DNA from: Pseudofabraea citricarpa | Taxonomy: Eukaryota > Ascomycota > Leotiomycetes > Helotiales > Dermateaceae | Length of the DNA: 64,000 nucleotides | Reading direction: 5' to 3' | Assembly (NCBI GenBank): GCA_029641185.1 | Contig: JAPWGK010000012.1 | Span: 434,001 to 498,000 of the forward strand | Part shown: positions 12,901-24,730 of the stretch, one piece after another | How positions within the stretch are numbered: position 1 is the first letter of the stretch | Layout of the letters: every line of letters begins with the position of its first letter | The notes under the pieces: model-generated | What the model saw: the letters and a program-made list of their open reading frames with translations, nothing else | Told to the model about the DNA's origin: nothing | The model's database searches: none | Translations under genes and position numbers: made by a program

Positions 12901-13319
12901 AGGATTTCCTCTGCAGAAGAATCTTCGCTTCTCAGTCCCGCCCCTTTTGAATCGAGTTCTGGGGGCGTGGTAGATTTCCAACCAAGCCGCGCGATATGAA
13001 GAAGATGACGACGACAGGCTTTCTTTTTCTCTTGATGGGATGAATCCATTCTTTCACAATACCACGAAATTGACTACTTTTATTTTTTTGGGACGACGAG
13101 CGCTTGGTCACCTTTTTGTATTTGTTTTGTGCAGTAGAAATGAATGAAGAACAGGCAGAGAGAATATCTCTGACCGGCAGTCTCTGTATGCGAGCTTTAG
13201 AAAGAAAGAAAGTTAGAAGTTCTCTGCCTTACATACTTATTATATCTATCTACTATCTGATCCTGATAGAACGGAGAAGGCTGTGTCTTTGGCTTTCATA
13301 TCCCAAACTTGACTTTGAA

Positions 13320-13362
<43 letters not shown>

Positions 13363-13589
13363 GAAGCTCAAGCTGTTAGGCGACGCTCCTTCTCGTGACG
13401 GATCTGCTGATGGACACCTGCCTGGGTACTGACTAGGTAAGTAGAAGCGCTGGGACGGGGCCAAGAGAAGGATGTATAAAATCTAAAATCCGCTCTTCCC
13501 AGTATAAGGTTAAAGTAAGATACGGTACACCAGAATCTCTTATCATACCGTACCAACCCTGCAGTAATATACTTACTACCTCGCCATAG
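12901..13589. other. intergenic between convergent MIOX and CinA-like genes
   Basis: 689 bp holding the two 3' UTRs and a long CT microsatellite (13322-13358). No coding signal is seen; an ORF at 13104-13364 runs into the microsatellite and looks accidental. Confidence 0.45.
13322..13358. repeat. (CT)n microsatellite
   Basis: 37 uninterrupted bases of alternating C and T downstream of MIOX. Probably length-variable between strains. Confidence 0.9.
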
Positions 13590-14509
13590 CTAAAGCTTCT
13601 CCTCTCCCTCCGCCTTCACCCCGCCAGTAATAACGTCCTTCAAGAACAGCAATCCCTCATGGGCAAACGCAACCATGTTGGCCTGCCTATCGGTGCCCAG
13701 GCCCGTATCAAGCTCCTTCGTAAACACCTCTCCCTTGTCCGTCACTACGGCCAGCGCTACATATCCCCTGTTTCCCCAATCAACAACCAAGCTCCCCGAG
13801 AAGCGCAACGAAGAGAGAGAGAAAAATACAAAAATACAAGCGGATTGGAGGGACATACGGAGTACGGTTGGGCGTATTCCCACCCGTGGGCCCTGCCGTC
13901 CCGCTCTCACATAGCGTATAAGTCGCGCCCAGGGTGGCGCTCACGTTCTTCGCGAGCCCAGAGACGACTGAGGGCGTGGGGCCGCGGTAGGAGGTGGTGT
14001 TCTCTTGCGTCCATCCGGCTATTGTTTGGGGTGTTTGTATTTAGTCCCAGTATTTCCCGGTCCTAAAGACATGTCCAAGGAGTACCCAGGTATAGGTTGG
14101 TAACTTACCAAAAGCAGTTCTCGACTCGAGCGTATACAGCTACACGATCCCGCCGCCGTCAACTCTTCTCCTCTCCAAAAGAAGGGGGCTCCCTTACAAC
14201 TAACCCCCCGCGGTAAAATTTCGAAGCACCGGGTTGGGCGAGGAGGGAAGAGGACACGATCCCACCCGCTGCCTATTGCTGTTTCTTAGTAGGTTTCTCG
14301 GATCAGGATCACATGCTCTCTCTCTTATCACCACACCACCAAGAAGCAAGCCACTCTAAAAGAAAAGGAAAAAAAAGACATACTGTCTCAGCAAGAGAAA
14401 TAGTTTCGTTCCGCTCCTTGAGCAAGCCTGCTATCTCGCTTGCTATGGCTTGGACCTTGGCTGGTGGGAAGTCTTGGGAGGTGGTGGTGGTGGTGGTGGC
14501 TGTCGACAT
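13590..14509 (-). CDS. CinA C-terminal domain protein (predicted NMN amidohydrolase type)
   Basis: Five exons (14509-14384, 14272-14198, 14139-14109, 14018-13859, 13767-13590) sum to 570 nt, giving 189 aa. The spliced protein shows the CinA/PncC order: ISLAETAAGGIVSSSLLAQPG, GASKFYRGGLVLYT, then VVSGLAKNVSATLGATYTLCESGTAGPTGG and GYVALAV near the end. It lacks the N-terminal MoCF domain of bacterial CinA. In bacteria this domain deamidates nicotinamide mononucleotide in pyridine-nucleotide salvage. The fungal role is not known to me, and the family is usually annotated as competence/damage-inducible protein. The start ATG is followed by a run of Thr codons. Two very small exons (75 and 31 nt) are confirmed by conserved motifs across the joins. 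Confidence 0.85.
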
Positions 14510-16401
14510 ATTGCGAAAGCGGGCGTAGCAGAGGTTTGGCGATGGGTGGTTGTAGTTATGTCTTGCTTGTTCCTCGTGGAGTGGGAGAGAATTAATAGTC
14601 TTCCTCTTGAGGTGATGGCAGATGCGGATGTTCCGGGCCACGAAGATACCAGTCATTGATTGATAACTACGAGAGCGGAGTTCCTCTGCTTCGAGGATTG
14701 GTAATGGGCTTTGGAGGGGTTGTTTTGTGGTATGACGTTGGCACTGATTCCTCTCTCTCGCTCCCGCATAAACTATTCCGCGAGGGGAACGGGGACAAAG
14801 ACAGAAACAAGACCCGATAGACGACAGAAGATAGAGTAACGACAGGAAGTAGGTTGACAATGGCATGGGAGTTACCGCTGATTCTACCTAGGCGAAAGCA
14901 GATTTCCCCCCAAGAACGTTATTCATCCTTCTTATTTTTAGAAAACAAAAAGAGCGCACGACAGAAGTTCTTCGAGAGAAGAAACATAGGCGTTGGTCTA
15001 GGCCGGTACTGTAGTATCGTTGGCGGTTGATAGATGTCCCGCTGTTGAGAGTTGACGAGGTCGCAGAAGCGGGGTGGCATGATGTAGTGGGATTGCGGGT
15101 AGTTGTAAAGAAAGTTGCAATTCAGAGAATACAATATTTAATCAGTGAAATTGATTATGCTCATTATGTTTAATTGTGATTCAATTCGTGGCTTGAGAAC
15201 AAGAAGTGTTATTTTATCATCGTGTGGCTTGAAGATGCTGATAAGGCTTGTGACAGTACAAGTAGTAGCCTCTTGCACGTGCCAGAGAGACCTGTGTAGT
15301 CAATGTGTTTCAAGTTCTCTGGTTGCATGAAACTGATATCGCCTTGACACATGGAATGCCGTCTCATCTGTCAAAAGATTCGGAGATGTGAGGTTGCTGA
15401 TAAAGATGGGTTGATTGGGCGAGTAGCGATGCCAGTTCAATTCAGGGCCGACGTCGATGATGAGCGACGGCGCCCCAGGCACAATGGCCGACGGCAGTAA
15501 GTGGGTGTGGACAAGCGATCTCGGAAGCCATGTTTCTTTTCTTTTCTGTCTTTTCTTTCTGCTGTTGAATAGAGATTATCATATCAGCAGAGCAAGAGCA
15601 AGAGAGAGAAAACTTAGCGTGGCGTTCGTCTGCACCACCAGTTCATGGCCCACGTATCACAGGCAGACCTCATCATCACCAACCCCCAACCCCCATCCCT
15701 CCCTCATCTCTCATCTCACACATCACACATCTCACCATCTCGCCTGCCCGCCAACGAACCTTCTTTCCCCAGTCTGTCTGCTTATCGTCAAAGCTTCATG
15801 ACCAGGGCCAAACTCTTATCAGCTCTCCGCCCACCAATCACTCCCCCAGCTGCTACATCTTCATGGCAGTCAGACTTCCACTCACTGCCATCCCCTCGCT
15901 CACCAGCGCCATACCTTCCCGCCCGCGAAATGGCCGATAGCAGGGGCCGATGCGCTGATGGATAAAAATTACGAGAGCATCAACCTCATCTGCGTCCTTA
16001 TCTTTGTGCCCTGCAGAGATCTGAGCCGTTTCCCTCTGCAAAAGGTTATTCGCATTTCAATCACCCATCTCGAACCCTGTCGTCTGCTCGCCTTTCCACA
16101 TACTGCATAGGAAATCTCTGATCTGCTCCCAATTCACAATCGGCTCAGCACTAGACCCGACTGTACACACAGCGTGGTAACTGAGAACATGTACCACAAT
16201 GACTGCAGCGCTGGTCCTGCTCTTGGTACCGCTGTAATTGGCTCGATAGGAAGCTGCTGGAGCTCCGACCTCATCTCAGCTCGAGTATATATTGCACGTC
16301 ATGTCGCCCAGTATTCTCTCGTCATGCTGCACTGCTGAGAAGCTGCTCCCTTCCCGTCCCATCTCGAAGCGACGTCTACAGCGCCCGCGCCCGCACCCAC
16401 C
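14510..16401. promoter_or_regulatory. long intergenic region upstream of the urea transporter, with GATA boxes
   Basis: 1892 bp between divergent genes. No coding region is supportable. The DUR3 side carries GATA-factor boxes in the reverse orientation: TTATCA at 15816-15821 and TTATCT at 15998-16003 (TGATAA and AGATAA), which match the HGATAR site of AreA-type nitrogen regulators. A TATATAT stretch lies near 16286. Nitrogen catabolite control of a urea transporter through such sites is known in fungi; use of these particular boxes is inference. Confidence 0.45.
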
Positions 16402-17518
16402 ATGGCTATCGCACCACCGTTGAATGTCGGCTGGGGATATGGAATCGTCCTCGGCCTGGGAGCTCTCTTTGCTTTTGGTATGGTGGGTAAAAATGGGGTC
16501 CCGAACAAACATCAGCACACCCTAATCCGCTCTACAGATCCTCGTTACCTGGATCCTCAAGCGATACAATCATGAACTCCAAACATCCGAAATGTTCAGC
16601 ACAGCTGGTCGAACAGTTAAATCGGGATTGGTGGCTTCGGCAGTTGTTTCTTCGTGGACCTGGGCTGCTACATTGCTGCAGAGTTCTGGCGTCGCGTATA
16701 GATATGGCGTATCGGGTCCATTTTGGTACGCGAGTGGTGCGACAGTGCAAATTTTACTTTTCGCAACAATCGCGATTGAATTGAAGAGAAGGGCTCCAAA
16801 CGCACATGTGAGCATTTGAGAACCATGAGAATAGCATTTACTGATACAAGTAGACCTTCCTTGAAGTCATCCGTGCTCGATATGGCATGCCTGCCCATCT
16901 TGTCTTCACCACTTTCGGCTTGATGACCAACATTCTTGTCACGGCTATGCTTTTAACTGGCGGCTCAGCTGTGGTCACCTCTTTGACTGGGATGCCTACT
17001 GCCGCCGCTTGTTTCCTACTTCCATTGGGTGTCGTCATGTATACCATGTTTGGAGGAATCAAGGCCACTTTCTTGACAGATTGGGTGAGTCTAGCTATCA
17101 CTTTGAGTTTATCAGTTAAGCTAACAGCAATTAGGTGCACACCTTCATCCTGCTTATCATCATTTTGGTTTTTGCCTTCTCTGCATATGCTACCAACGCA
17201 GATCTTGGTTCTCCAGGAAAGGTATATGACCTTCTCGTGAAGGCAGCCAATGACTACCCAGTGGAAGGCAATGCAGGTGGTAGTTACTTGACTATGAGAT
17301 CTAAAGAAGGTGCTATCTTCTTCGTCATAAACATTGTCGGTAATTTTGGAACGTAGGTTGTCCTCGAGCTTTTTTAGCGACATTTTTTAGCGACATAGGT
17401 CTGACAGCATTTAGTGTTTTCCTTGACAACGGGTACTACAACAAAGCCATTGCAGCATCTCCTGTGCATGCTCTCCCCGGCTACGTTGCCGGTGGAATCT
17501 CGTGGTTTGCGATCCCCT
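16402..17518 (+). pseudogene. DUR3: DUR3-type urea/proton symporter, 5' half, interrupted by an insertion
   Basis: Exons 16402-16482, 16538-16807, 16854-17084, 17135-17352 and 17415-17518 encode about 301 residues of a sodium:solute symporter-type transporter (SSF). The text reads through [91 protein letters not shown] and GGISWFAIP, all typical of fungal urea transporters. The reading frame then meets the foreign element. The C-terminal half continues in frame at 28608. A GTATGT at 17519 looks like a splice donor, so the insertion is either in an intron or in the exon. Either way an 11 kb interruption should abolish normal product in this allele. Confidence 0.85.
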
Positions 17519-17533
17519 GTATGTTTCTGAGTT

Positions 17534-17575
17534 AGCGATCGAGGACACCCCCCCCGGGGGGTGTCCTCGATCGCT
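17534..17575. repeat. perfect 20-bp-arm inverted repeat (hairpin) at the left end of the element
   Basis: Arms 17534-17553 (AGCGATCGAGGACACCCCCC) and 17556-17575 are exact reverse complements separated by CC. One mismatch further out, three more bases pair (17530-17532 with 17577-17579). It starts about 12 bp from the broken DUR3 exon, so it marks the element end. It may be a recombinase core site, a cruciform or a termination signal; the function is not shown by sequence. Confidence 0.85.
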
Positions 17576-18656
17576 GACTGCCCTTGAGAGAGAGAGAGAG
17601 GAGGGAGGGAGCCGCGGCGGGCGGGGAGCCGGCGAGGAGACCCGCCCCCCGGGTGGGACGTACCTACCTACCTAGGCTAGATAGCTACTGCTGTAGGATA
17701 GGACATTGCATGCTGCTCTTCCCATTGCCATTGCTTATCGCTTGCTGCCTTGCCTTGCCTTGCCTTGCCTTGCCTGACCGTGCTCGACCGTGCTCGCTCG
17801 CTTATTGCCTGACTCGACGTGAGTAGGGAGAGGGTCAGGAGGTTTTAGCGACGACGCGAATATCTTCACCTTCACCTACCTCCCATACTAACCTTTCATC
17901 GCAATCCCCCCTCCACCTCTCTCTCTCTCTATCTCTCTCCATCTCTCTCTCTACTTCGATCTTGCATCTCCACCTCCATTCCACCTGCAGTCTCGCAAAG
18001 TCCTTTTGCAGCGAGCCCAACCAATCCGACCACGACCTGCGCGTGGTAAGCAGCTGACCTTTTCCTTCTCTTCTTCTCCTCTGAACCTTCAACCTCGCTC
18101 TATCTCTTGCCAGTCGCTATAAGCAGCGCTTCTTCCCTCTCCTGCTCCCCTTCTCTCCTCTTCTCGACCTCCACATTCTACCCGCACACTAACGCATTCG
18201 CAGACCATCTTCTGCGCCTTTGCTGCTGCTGGCGGTAAGCAGCACTTCTTCTCTTCTCCCTTGTCATCTTTCACACTCTCCCAGTACACTAACGCAGTCA
18301 ATCGCAGTATTCCTCCACCTCTCGCGCGCAGGCTTTCTTCTGAGCCCGCGCAACTCGTGGTAAGTAGCGCCTTTTCTCTTCTTCTTCTTCTTCTTCTTCT
18401 TCTTCTTCTTCTCCTTCCTCTTCATCATATTCTCCTCCTCTTCCCGATCTTACATGCCAACGCATCCGCAGTCCTTCTCCCAGTTTCGCGCGCAGATCAT
18501 CTTCTGCACCCTTGCTACTCGCGGTAAGCTCCTTTCCTTCCCCTCCAACCCTCGATTCTTCACAGGCTCAAGCGATTTCTACCTAGCTTTTACCCTCACA
18601 GCCTTTCTCCGCTGTTGCGACTTGCGCGCGCACATCCTCAGCTGTTTCGCGATAAG
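17576..18656 (+). other. element left end: GC-rich and simple-repeat DNA, then tandem non-coding exon/intron modules before the helicase ATG
   Basis: 17581-17830 has GA and CCTTG pentamer runs (about five units near 17743-17775) and a GC-rich block. From 18012 four candidate leader exons follow, each with a clean acceptor and donor: 18012-18045, 18204-18234, 18308-18359 and 18472-18523. A last one, 18602 to the ATG at 18657, follows. They share the plan ..GCAG, CTTCTGC/CGCGCGCAG text, CTCGCGGTAAG, then a pyrimidine-rich intron with an ACTAACGCA-type branch site. A CTT microsatellite (about 18378-18411) lies in one intron. The repeats suggest serial duplication of one leader exon-intron unit. 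Confidence 0.6.
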
Positions 18657-21600
18657 ATGGCTCCCAAGAAAAATCCACCCAAGAAGGTACGTATCTGCTA
18701 GCCCTCAAAGTACTTTTGGCGAGGACTAACGACGGACAGGCTTCTAAGCCAACCATCGACCCGGAGAGAGATGATGACTCAGCAGAATTCAAGACACCTA
18801 TTGGAAATGTACGCCTCTGGCTCCAAAGTACTGTTGCAAGGACTAACCCTGCCAGGCCGATAACCCCGCGACTACAACACCACGCAAGGAGAACAACGCA
18901 GTCGCTTCTTCTTCCGAGGTAGAAGGTAGTAGCACAGGCAAGAAGAGAAAGTTGCCAAGCCTTCAGGAAGATGACTTATCAGGAAACGAAATACCTACCA
19001 AAAAGGTAAATTGTCCCGATCTAAGGTGGAACCTCGTTAAATCTCGTCTAGGTATCAAGGAAGGGTGCGACCAAGTCTGCTACCATCGCAGCTAACGAGC
19101 CTCGTCGTTCTTCTCGCGTCATCAAGGGGAAAGGGCTTGAGGGTAATGCCTACAGACCTGAGGAGGAAGCTGGAGATGACGAGACAGACGAGTATGAGGA
19201 GATTCCAACCAAGTCTTCTCGCAAAAAACAAATGGTCAAGCCGCAAAAGCCTGTAGCGCAACCCAAGAAACCCGTCGGAAATGCCAAACCTGTAACCGGG
19301 GTAGCCAAGTCTGCCGCTTCAGGAGCCCCTGCACCTGATCAAGAAGGCGAGGATCCAGAAAACGATGCCGATCAAGAAGACGAGGCCGATCAAGAAGACG
19401 AAGCTGGTCGTCTCCGTCTCCAAGGCAAGGGGAAAGGCAAGGAGAAAGAGGTCAAGAAGCCTCCAAAGAAACGTCAGGTATGGCCTGATCAGGCAAAGTA
19501 CTTTGGACATACTGCTAACATCTAGAAGGGGATAAGAGCGAAGCAAGCAACCAATAGCATCGTTGAGAAACCCGGCGTACCAGAAGAGCCTAAGACCTTT
19601 ATTGTTATTGAATCCAATGAGCAGAAGCTTGCTGCTTACCTCGGCTTTGACGATACGGTGCATCTCAGAATACTAGCTTTGACAGGTCCGGCACTTAAGG
19701 CCTATCTAGAGTTCGAGGTTATCTCTTACGGCTTGAGCATGAGAGATTCTTTTGTCCTGATTTCAGAGGCAGAGAACGAGTTGCTTCTGGCCAAGCGCCA
19801 CCATGACTGGCCATTGGATAAAGACGACCCCGTTCATACGACCAAGGCAATCAAGGCACGTCATCTAGCTTGCATCTTACTTGAGTTGGAATCTGGACTC
19901 AACAATCTTCTTGAAAACCCAGACCCAGATCGAGAGAAAATTCAGAAGGAAGCACATGCCGCCTTCCAAAAGGACTTTACCTTCCCCATTCCTCTGGTTG
20001 CGTATGAAGCAGACGGAGACAGACCCGTCTGTACCAGACAAGCAGCACTGGGTCCGCACGAGGGAGAGTCGAGACTAGAGCCGATCAACCGGTGCTGGTC
20101 TTTATTGCGTTATTATAAGTATTCCAAGCATGGTGATCTCTGGTCCTCTAGGTTTTCTGCCAATACACTTACGCAGCACACCGTCGTGAACCTATCTCAT
20201 GTGCCGACGTGGATGCGTCCTGCAGAGCCCCATGATGATTTGCCTGCTGCCCTGACACAGTCCCGGGCTATTATCGAGGCAGACAACCTCACAGTCAAGG
20301 CAGTGCCAATCATTTGGTTGAGGAATAAGTCCTTTGAAGGAAAGGATGAGCTTGATGCTGCTCTCGAAAACGCCGACGATGCAGACATCCCTTCTTATCA
20401 ACAGGAGGTTCCTAACCTTGCTCTATTCCGTAGCGCAGGCTCGTTCCGCGATACGGTCCGTCGGGTCTTCAACTGTCAAAAGCTCCTGATTAATATCAAT
20501 GCCTTGTCCCTTGTTTACAAGAATGAATCAATAGCCGAGGGCGATCTTCGTCAAGACATGTTCCGGGATTCCTGGGATAAATGCAAAAGTACTTTTGCAG
20601 ACCCTAGCAATTCAGACCTTAAATTCCACGTCCTCTTCGAGGCTTTGGATGATCCCGAGAACGATGCTATATACGAAAGCTTCGACCCTCCCCCAGCTAT
20701 CAGCGGGATCTTTTCCACGAGAACAGGCGATGTTAGCTTGAATTTAACCAGCCTCGCAGAAACTGCTGATGCTGCCTTTGGCCCACAAGCTGTACCTGGC
20801 GAGCCTGGTCCCTCTTTGACGCAGCCTGGTCCCTCTTTGACGCAGCCTGGTCCCTCTTTGACGCAGCCTGGTCCCTCTTCGACGCAGTCTGGTCCCTCTT
20901 CGACGCAGCCTGGTCCCTCTTCGACGCAGCCGAGGGCTGGCGGCAGCAGTATATTCCTGGATCTGCACTTCGGTTTGAATTCAACCTCAAGTGGTATTGG
21001 ATCAGCTCCAAAACCTCGCAAGTTCAAGAAGTCTGGTGAACAACTTGCGTACTACGGAGGCTTCGACGTCAATAGTGCGCAAGGTCTGCTGGATTGGCAG
21101 GTAAGCGTCTTCAACGACTTGACTGGTGGTGGCAAGGCTGCCAAGGTGAAGCTCGACAAATTACCGTCCAGCCTGACGAAGCAACAAAAGGAGTCTATCC
21201 AAGATGCTAGTGTCGCTGGCCAGTACTCAGCTATGGCAAATGAGGACGAGGAAATGTCCGTGAGTATATTATGCCTCCAGGAAAGTACTTTCCGCTAATG
21301 CGCCAACTAGGACCAAGTCTACTACACCAGCACGACAGCCTTCTCCGGAACAGATTCCAGAGCAGGCCCCCCAGTAGATCTGTGCAACGCGGTACTAGAT
21401 TGTGAGGTGTTACCTAACGGCAAAGTCAAGAGCAAGGTTTTTGAAAAGGTGACCGCTTGTATCTTCTACCAGTATCAGATCAGCGGAGCGATCGGTTGTA
21501 TTCTCAAGATGTATGGCAAGATTGATATGTCCTTGCTCTTAGCGCGTATGAAATATGAGGACAAGGAGAACGCCCAAAAGATGCGCGACGCTGCTAATAA

Positions 21601-24600
21601 GCTGGAAGACCTGCTAATACATGGTGTAATCCTTGCAGATAATGTTGGTCTTGGGAAGACTAAGCAAGCGCTCCTTGTGGTCCTTCTCCACTCATGTTTA
21701 TGGGATGTTAGGCACAAAGACCAACCCGAGAAAGTACTTTATAAGCCTATACTCTTGGTTGTACCTCCCACGTTGGTCAACCAGTGGCTGCTTGAGCTCC
21801 GCCAGTACTGGCGATTCAAGATCGTTATATCCTATTCCGATCACGAGTACAAGCAGATTATGGCTATGAGTACGATACCTCACACTGCTATGCGAGAGTA
21901 CCCAAAGTTGGATGCATTGCCACGAGAGCTACACTACATCTTTGATAAGCATGATCCTCGAAACCTGAACGTCTTGATTTTGACTTCATACGAAACTCAC
22001 AAGTTCAGAACAGCTGAAAAGAAGACGCAGCAGATTCCCGGCGTGTACTTTAAGAAGCCTAGATACGATATGGATAATAACCCAATCTGGAAGCAAAAGC
22101 CTAGACTTTATCACTACTGGACCACCAACCATGCCGGGGCTTATAGTCTTCTAGTCGCTGATGAAGCGCAAAAGATAAAAAATATCTCAACCGGACTGTG
22201 GTCCGTGCTGTTTTTACAAGACTTTAGAAAGATCCTAATGTTAAGCGTAACCCCGATGTCAAACTCTGCCAGGGTAAGTCTGTTTCTCTACTTGGCTTGC
22301 CAAAGTACTTTCCCCAAACGAACAGAGATATGGCTAACATGATGTCTCTCTGCACAGGATATTGTCGCATTGATCCATTTACTTTGGCCTAATGCGTAAA
22401 CCGAGATACAGGCCTATTGTGCGCAGTATCCGGATGCCTCAAAGTATCTTTCTGATATCAAGAGTGATCTGGAGTTAATGAGAGAGCTTGCTGCCCTTCC
22501 TCCTTATGACATTAGACGCCTTGCTGGCTTGAATCCCGTGATTCTCAAGAGGGCATTGGCTTCATCCGATGTGCACTTAAATGTGGCAACTTAATTCAAG
22601 ATGGTCCAAGATATGACCATGGTCCAGAGATCGTTGGCATCAAGCCTGCCTCTGAGCACAGGAGATGTATTGCCGCTCAAAGGACTTTTCAAAAAGATGA
22701 TCAGAAAGACCGTATACATCAAGCGTTCTCCGGAAGAGGAGATCGAGTATTAGTACTTTCATCGAGAAGCCGCACTGTAAGTCATGCGCTTTGCTTCAAG
22801 AACCAGCAGTCAGTTTGCTAACTAGCCTATCTAGTGAGTATGTCAACGAGATTACACTTGGCGGTAGCGATGCTATGCCTACAAGACCTCGAAAGATCGA
22901 TACTTCAGCGACCTTCATCTCTGCGATGGCACCATTGAGGCGTCTTGGTATCGCTAACTTTGCGACCAAGGGGGCAAGACTCAACGCTATCATGGAAAAT
23001 TTGAAAGGAAACACGCACGTAGCAACATTAGCCAAGTGGAGAGACCGTGGGTTCGAAGCTGATTTCATTCAAGATCTTACACGCGGCCCCGGTGAACCAT
23101 AGTCTACTACCGGAAAAGGACTTTTAGAGTACTTGTGTAATGGTTCTCTAGTATGTCGCCTAGTCCTGCAACAAGTCCTCGAAACAAAGGTCATCTTCCC
23201 ATTAAACAAAGAGCTTTATAAGCATTACCAGAAGATCATTTTTGCAGAGTCCATTCCCGCCAACGCCTTCTATATGCAGGTTTTCTTGCGTGCCTGTCTT
23301 ATTGACGCTCGGGTTATGCATGCTGGCTTGTCCAACAAAGAAAAGAATGATATGGTTAATCTTTTTAATGAACCAACGTCCTTATTGAAGATCTTGATCA
23401 TGATGTATGATGTCGGCGCCATAGGTTTAAATCTCCATGTCGCTTGTAACAAGGTTATCCTTGGAAGCCTGCCTAGGTCGAAATCCCAAGAGGAACAAGC
23501 TGGTGGTAGAGCTTTGCGGGTAAGACTACCACGCCCTCCAAAGTACTTTTCACGGGACGCTTGCTAACACGTATGCAGGTAACCTCCGAGTTCCCAGTTA
23601 TATTAATCAGACGACACACCGCTGATTCACATGATGCATTTCGTAGTGCTAGACAGACCGACAAGGCCACGGTTCAGCTAGCTGCTAATGCAAAAGATCC
23701 AGCTATAATAAAGTTGATGGTGGACCTTTTGAACGAGTTGCAGCCAGAGGTCGAAGCTGCCCACGACAGCGAACGTGGGAGAGCTATACTGGCCGAGCTG
23801 GTAGAGAAGAACAAGGTTCGGGATATCGCAATAGCAGCACGAAAAGCCGACGCAAAACGCGCTCGTCTTTCAACGCGTTTGGAGAAGGAGGCTGCCAAAG
23901 AAGCTCCTACATTGAAACCCGTGCCAGACGCCAGCCCAGTGGCTGAAGTTGCCAGAAGACGAACAAGAAAGAGTGTATATCGATACACCGACATGGACTA
24001 TGACGAGAAGCGCAGTGTCATGCTTACTGAACGCGAGAAACAAGAAAGACGTGACGCTCAATCTAGAAGTGGCACATGCGAGCTATGCTTCGGTGCAGCC
24101 AAGTCAGGCAAAGAAGCTGAGATCTGCCAAGAGTGCTTTGTATTTGCGCATTACAAATGCCACAAGGCCTAGCCGTCAAACGAGGAGGGTGCCTTCGTAT
24201 GCAAGGGATGTGAAAGTGCTTTGGAGGAGCAGGTAGAGACGGACTCTGATGATGATTTCATGTCTGCTGCAGAAGAACAGGAAGATGACGCCCAAATCGA
24301 CAACGATGGCAAGACCGACGCCGACCCTGAGGACTCAGACGACGACGAGTTGGAAATCGTTTCCGTAGGCGCACAGCAGATTCGGGAGGAGCTCCTTGAA
24401 GCAAAGGATGAGGCTGTCTTTTTGAGATCTATGAATCTTGGCGAGTTCGTTTCTGAGACGCAGCCCGATGATGAATCTCGTCATTTCCTTGCACTCCTGT
24501 CCTTACCCACAGACATGGTCTGGACCGAGGAAGACCTTCAAGAAGAACGATATATGAAGCTGGGTCTACACTTGCTTTATAACAAGATCCAAGGGAAGAC

Positions 24601-24730
24601 TGAACTTCACTTTGGAAAATCAATTCATATTCGATATCACCAGTTCCCCCAGGATGTTACCGCCGCGATGAAGGAGCAAATAAGCTTTACAAAGGAGAAT
24701 ACCAAGGCTGCTCGGGGTAAAGGACTTTGA
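18657..24730 (+). pseudogene. SNF2-family helicase gene of the element, with four in-frame stops
   Basis: Ten exons (18657-18686, 18740-18808, 18856-19005, 19052-19477, 19526-21259, 21311-22273, 22358-22776, 22835-23091, 23152-23519, 23579-24730) sum to 1856 codons with no frameshift. The N-terminal 250 residues are basic/acidic and low-complexity (RRSSRVIKGKG, DQEDEADQEDEA). A long novel region and a 21-bp tandem repeat follow. The helicase core has motif I GVILADNVGLGKT, motif II LLVADEAQKIKN, motif III LSVTPMSN, motif V VGAIGLNLHVACNKV and motif VI EEQAGGRALRV. A Cys/His cluster CELCFGAAK..ICQECF..HYKCHK..CKGC resembles a PHD finger. In-frame stops are TAA 22397, TAA 22592, TAG 22751 and TAG 24170; the gene ends with TGA. 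Either decayed or read through. Probable role: remodelling or helicase partner for transposition, by inference. Confidence 0.75.
20804..20929 (+). repeat. 21-bp tandem repeat, six copies, in the helicase gene
   Basis: Six head-to-tail copies of CCTGGTCCCTCTTTGACGCAG (20804-20929), the last three with TTCG for TTTG. They encode PGPSLTQ/PGPSSTQ heptads, a likely flexible linker before the helicase core. Copy number is expected to vary. Confidence 0.9.

Noticed and set aside
20551..21027. Antisense ORF with CVEEGPG repeats
   Set aside because: Shadow of the 21-bp tandem repeat in the helicase gene.
23100..23102. TAG as a sixth premature stop in the helicase gene
   Set aside because: It falls in a 60-nt intron (23092-23151, GTGAAC donor, CTCTAG acceptor) that keeps frame and contains the palindrome like the other introns.
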